A stretch of 16,309 nucleotides of DNA from Oscillospiraceae bacterium (GTDB taxonomy: Bacteria; Bacillota; Clostridia; Oscillospirales; Oscillospiraceae): NCBI GenBank assembly GCA_020025615.1, contig JAHHRT010000025.1, positions 1 to 16,309 of the forward strand, given 5' to 3'. The notes beneath the pieces were generated by a model. The model was not told the origin of the DNA. It saw only the letters and a program-made list of their open reading frames with translations, and made no database searches. Each line of letters opens with the position of its first letter. Within the stretch, counting starts at the first letter, position 1. Position numbers and translations under genes: made by a program. Below are positions 13,793-16,309 of this stretch, in pieces.

Positions 13793-15874
13793 ATGAGTGA
13801 AATTCTGAATGTCCCACAGATCTTTGGCAGCGATGTCTTTAATGAAGCAACTATGCGACAGCGGCTTCCTGCACGGATCTACAATGCCTGGAAGGAATGT
13901 ATTGAAACGGGTTCCTCGCTCCCTCTGGATGTCGCCAATGAAATCGCAGATGCGATGAAGATCTGGGCGCTGGAGAAGGGGGCCACCCACTATACCCATT
14001 GGTTCCAGCCTATGACGGGCATCACCGCAGAAAAGCACGACTCCTTTATTGTTCCTACCGGGGACGGCCGGGTCATCATGGACTTTTCCGGTAAAGAGCT
14101 GGTCCGGGGCGAGCCCGATGCCAGTTCCTTCCCCTCCGGCGGCCTGAGAGCAACTTTTGAAGCCCGGGGCTACACCGCCTGGGACCCCACTTCCTGCGCG
14201 TTTGTCAAGGACAACAGTCTGTATATTCCCACCTGCTTCTTCTCTTACACCGGAGAATCTCTGGATAAGAAGACCCCGCTGCTGCGGTCTATGGATGAAG
14301 TCTCCCGAGAGGCCATCCGTATCCTGCGCCTTTTTGGCGACCATGAGACCAAGCGGGTCATTCCCTGCGTAGGAGCAGAGCAGGAATATTTCCTGCTGCC
14401 CAAGGACCTCTATGCCCAGCGTGAGGACCTGCGGCTCACAGGCCGGACCCTTTTCGGTGCCCAGCCTCCCAAGGGTCAGGAGCTGGACGACCACTACTTT
14501 GGTGCCATCCGTACCCGTGTTTCTTCCTTTATGAAGGATTTGGACGAGCAGCTGTGGCGGCTGGGTGTGCTGTCGAAGACCAAGCACAACGAAGGCGCCC
14601 CCTGTCAGCACGAGCTGGCACCCATCTATTCTGACGCAAACTCTGCCTGTGACTCCAACCAGCTGATTATGGAGATCATGAAGAAGTGTGCCGCCAAGCA
14701 CAATCTGGTGTGCCTGCTCCATGAGAAGCCCTTTGCCGGGGTCAACGGCTCCGGTAAGCACAATAACTGGTCCCTGTCTACGGATACCGGAAAGAACCTG
14801 TTCAGCCCCGGAAAGACCCCTCGGCAGAACGCCCAGTTCCTGGTGTTCCTGGCTGCCTTTATCAGCGGTGTGGATGAGTATCAGGATTTCCTGAGAAGCA
14901 CGGCTGCCTCTGCCGGCAACGACTGCCGTCTGGGCTCCAGCGAAGCACCTCCCGCCATTATTTCTATTTTCCTGGGAGAGGAACTGGATGGAGTGGTCCG
15001 TTCCATCATTGACGGCACCAACTACAAGGAGCCGGAAAAGAGCCTGCTGCGAATCGGTGTGGATGTGCTTCCCAATATCCCCAAGGACACCACAGACCGC
15101 AACCGTACCAGCCCCCTGGCCTTTACCGGTAATAAGTTTGAGTTCCGTATGCTGGGCTCCTCTCAGTCCATTGCCGGTCCGAATATCGCGCTCAATACCA
15201 TTATGGCAGAGCAGCTGGGCCGGTTGGCAGATGAGCTGGAAAAGGCGCCTGATTTTGAGGTGGCCTTGCAGCATCTGGTCTGTAAGCTGCTGACCGAACA
15301 TCAGCGGATTATTTTCAGCGGCAACGGCTATTCCGACGAGTGGAAGGTGGAGGCCCACAGAAGAGGCCTCAGCAACTATCCCTCTGCGGCGGAGTGCCTG
15401 CCCACCTATGTCAGTCAGAAAAATGTGGACCTGGTGGTGCGCCACGGTGTCTTTACCGAAGCAGAGTTCCGGGCGCGGTATGCCATCCATCTGGAATCCT
15501 ACCGCAAGATCATCGGCATTGAGGCCCGCACCATGGTGGATATGGCGGTGCACCAGATTCTGCCTGCGGCTATGCGCTATGCCCGGGATCTTAGCACAGG
15601 GGTTCAGAATAAGCAGAACCTTGGGGTTTCCTGCCGTGCAGATATGGAAATCCTGCGAAAAATCAGCGCCGCTTCCGATGCTCTCTACGATGCTGTGGAG
15701 ACGCTCAAGACGAACCTCAACCGGGTTCCTCAGGATCAGGAGGCCACCTGCTACTATCACGATGTAATCCGCATGGATATGAAGAATCTGCGGGTCCAGG
15801 CGGACCTTCTGGAAGAGCTGACGGATAAGAGCTATTGGCCCTATCCCACCTACTCCGACCTGCTCTACTACTGA
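13793..15874 (+). CDS. glnN: Type III glutamine synthetase (GSIII)
   Basis: The 693-residue enzyme should make glutamine from glutamate, ammonia and ATP, as the main ammonia assimilation route. It has the GSIII-specific N-terminal domain (about 1-160, IFGSDVFNEATMRQRLP and THWFQPMTG) and the catalytic barrel. Catalytic features visible: metal ligands Glu196 and Glu198 in GAEQEYFLLP, NEGAPCQHELAPIYSDAN (265-282), the NGSGKHNNWS loop (318-327), NRTSP with Arg438, and KFEFRMLGSSQS (448-459). Length is typical for GSIII (about 700) and far above GSI. The open frame begins at a TTG at 13622, but that extension covers the promoter and leader; the ATG at 13793 has AAAGGA about 9-10 bases upstream and the family's normal N-terminus. 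It is divergent from the aspartate aminotransferase gene and probably under nitrogen control. No PII gene or ammonium transporter lies in the window. Confidence 0.95.
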   Translation: MSEILNVPQIFGSDVFNEATMRQRLPARIYNAWKECIETGSSLPLDVANEIADAMKIWALEKGATHYTHWFQPMTGITAEKHDSFIVPTGDGRVIMDFSGKELVRGEPDASSFPSGGLRATFEARGYTAWDPTSCAFVKDNSLYIPTCFFSYTGESLDKKTPLLRSMDEVSREAIRILRLFGDHETKRVIPCVGAEQEYFLLPKDLYAQREDLRLTGRTLFGAQPPKGQELDDHYFGAIRTRVSSFMKDLDEQLWRLGVLSKTKHNEGAPCQHELAPIYSDANSACDSNQLIMEIMKKCAAKHNLVCLLHEKPFAGVNGSGKHNNWSLSTDTGKNLFSPGKTPRQNAQFLVFLAAFISGVDEYQDFLRSTAASAGNDCRLGSSEAPPAIISIFLGEELDGVVRSIIDGTNYKEPEKSLLRIGVDVLPNIPKDTTDRNRTSPLAFTGNKFEFRMLGSSQSIAGPNIALNTIMAEQLGRLADELEKAPDFEVALQHLVCKLLTEHQRIIFSGNGYSDEWKVEAHRRGLSNYPSAAECLPTYVSQKNVDLVVRHGVFTEAEFRARYAIHLESYRKIIGIEARTMVDMAVHQILPAAMRYARDLSTGVQNKQNLGVSCRADMEILRKISAASDALYDAVETLKTNLNRVPQDQEATCYYHDVIRMDMKNLRVQADLLEELTDKSYWPYPTYSDLLYY

Positions 15875-15984
15875 TTTAAGAAGACTAAAAAAATTTTCCA
15901 GTGGAGAAAACACATCCACATTCCAGTAAAACCTTCCTATTCCTATCGAAAAAATAGGAAATTGTGTTCTGATATTTGCTGTAC

Positions 15985-16025
15985 AAATTCCGAGGGGTTG
16001 AAAAATCCCTCGGAATTTATATAAT
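15985..16025 (+). terminator. Intrinsic terminator of glutamine synthetase
   Basis: A perfect 12-bp stem (AAATTCCGAGGG with CCCTCGGAATTT, 15985-15996 and 16007-16018) has a 10-base loop and is followed by ATATAAT; the U run is short. A weaker TTCCTAT/ATAGGAA stem lies just upstream near 15937-15960. Confidence 0.75.
15998..16025 (+). promoter_or_regulatory. Promoter of the terminal small membrane protein, inside the terminator
   Basis: TTGAAA (15998-16003, five of six) sits in the loop of the terminator, and a perfect TATAAT (16020-16025) lies just past its stem, with a 16-base spacer formed by the right arm. Transcription would start near 16032, about 55 bases before the coding start. Confidence 0.6.
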
Positions 16026-16087
16026 GAAGATGTAAGGAACCCGCCGCATATGCAAAGGAATCAAAACTGGAAGGGATGTGCTTTTTA

Positions 16088-16273
16088 ATGGAGACGAATC
16101 ATACAATTTGTTTCGGGATTGTACTCGCTTTGTTTGGCCTGTGTACCATCGATCTGGGTATGCAGTCCCACTGGTTTATGCTGCAGTTAATTGGTGTCCT
16201 ATTATGCATCGCCGGTGCAGCTGGTTTGGTCTTTGCCATTTCTGAGAAAAGGAAACAACATCATAGAACCTGA
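16088..16273 (+). CDS. Small two-span membrane protein, unknown function
   Basis: The 61-residue protein has two hydrophobic segments (about residues 6-24 and 31-51) joined by a short polar turn (GMQSHWF) and ends in a basic tail (EKRKQHHRT), so both ends should face the cytoplasm by the positive-inside rule. I do not recognise a family. GGAAGGG lies directly before an in-frame ATG at 16076 and about 12 bases before the ATG at 16088. The second gives a better ribosome binding site distance, but the first would add only four residues. A dedicated promoter precedes it. Bases 16274-16309 show nothing further. Confidence 0.6.
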   Translation: METNHTICFGIVLALFGLCTIDLGMQSHWFMLQLIGVLLCIAGAAGLVFAISEKRKQHHRT

Positions 16274-16309
16274 TTCGTGAGGAAATTCACAGTAGAACCA
16301 AAATAGAAT

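Noticed and set aside
13751..15919. A 722-codon open frame on the minus strand opposite glutamine synthetase
   Set aside because: The plus-strand protein is an unmistakable GSIII with intact catalytic motifs. The antisense frame has no recognisable domain, and long antisense frames are common opposite GC-rich genes with biased codon use.

Overview
The window looks like a chromosomal segment from an anaerobic, gut-type member of the Bacillota, class Clostridia, probably Oscillospirales. The grounds are Gram-positive AGGAGG-type ribosome binding sites, a type III glutamine synthetase, an anaerobic-type CbiK chelatase, a BlaI/BlaR1-type pair, a surface protein with a clostridial SPxTG-like sorting signal, and moderately GC-rich genes separated by AT-rich intergenic DNA. 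The order-level placement is inference. No phage, transposon, CRISPR, rRNA or tRNA gene was seen.

Region 1 (1-4400, all minus strand): a large secreted wall-attached protein made of YDG/MBG/Ig-like modules, then its terminator, then a CbiK-type cobaltochelatase followed 30 bases later by a small AT-rich membrane-anchored protein of unknown function. Region 2 (4210-4647) is a 438-base gap holding the promoter of the surface protein and a strong plus-strand terminator with no plus-strand gene before it.

Region 3 (4648-10181, minus strand) is the most unusual part: a tight three-gene operon of a BlaI/MecI-type repressor, a BlaR1-like M56 metalloprotease-sensor, and a lipoprotein related to class B penicillin-binding proteins. 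The PBP-like protein has the whole fold in frame but has lost all three transpeptidase motifs (SxxK to TxxL, SxN to ACN, KTG to ATG). The sensor keeps its HExxH zinc-protease site, but its outer part is a duplicated roughly 290-residue module instead of a penicillin-binding domain. The promoter has good boxes and carries two operator-like sites with a shared GGTYTATWG half-site. My reading is an envelope-sensing relay built on the beta-lactam-response chassis whose output is a pseudoenzyme.

Region 4 (10306-12094): a plus-strand Mbeg1-like alpha/beta hydrolase and a convergent small zinc-ribbon membrane protein share a bidirectional terminator. Region 5 (12127-16018) concerns nitrogen metabolism: a PF12897-type aspartate aminotransferase (minus) and type III glutamine synthetase (plus) are divergent from a 346-base regulatory gap. 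The glutamine synthetase leader can fold into a three-way junction in which one strand is also complementary to the ribosome binding site, a candidate riboregulator. Region 6 (15998-16273) is a 61-residue two-span membrane protein whose promoter lies inside the preceding terminator.
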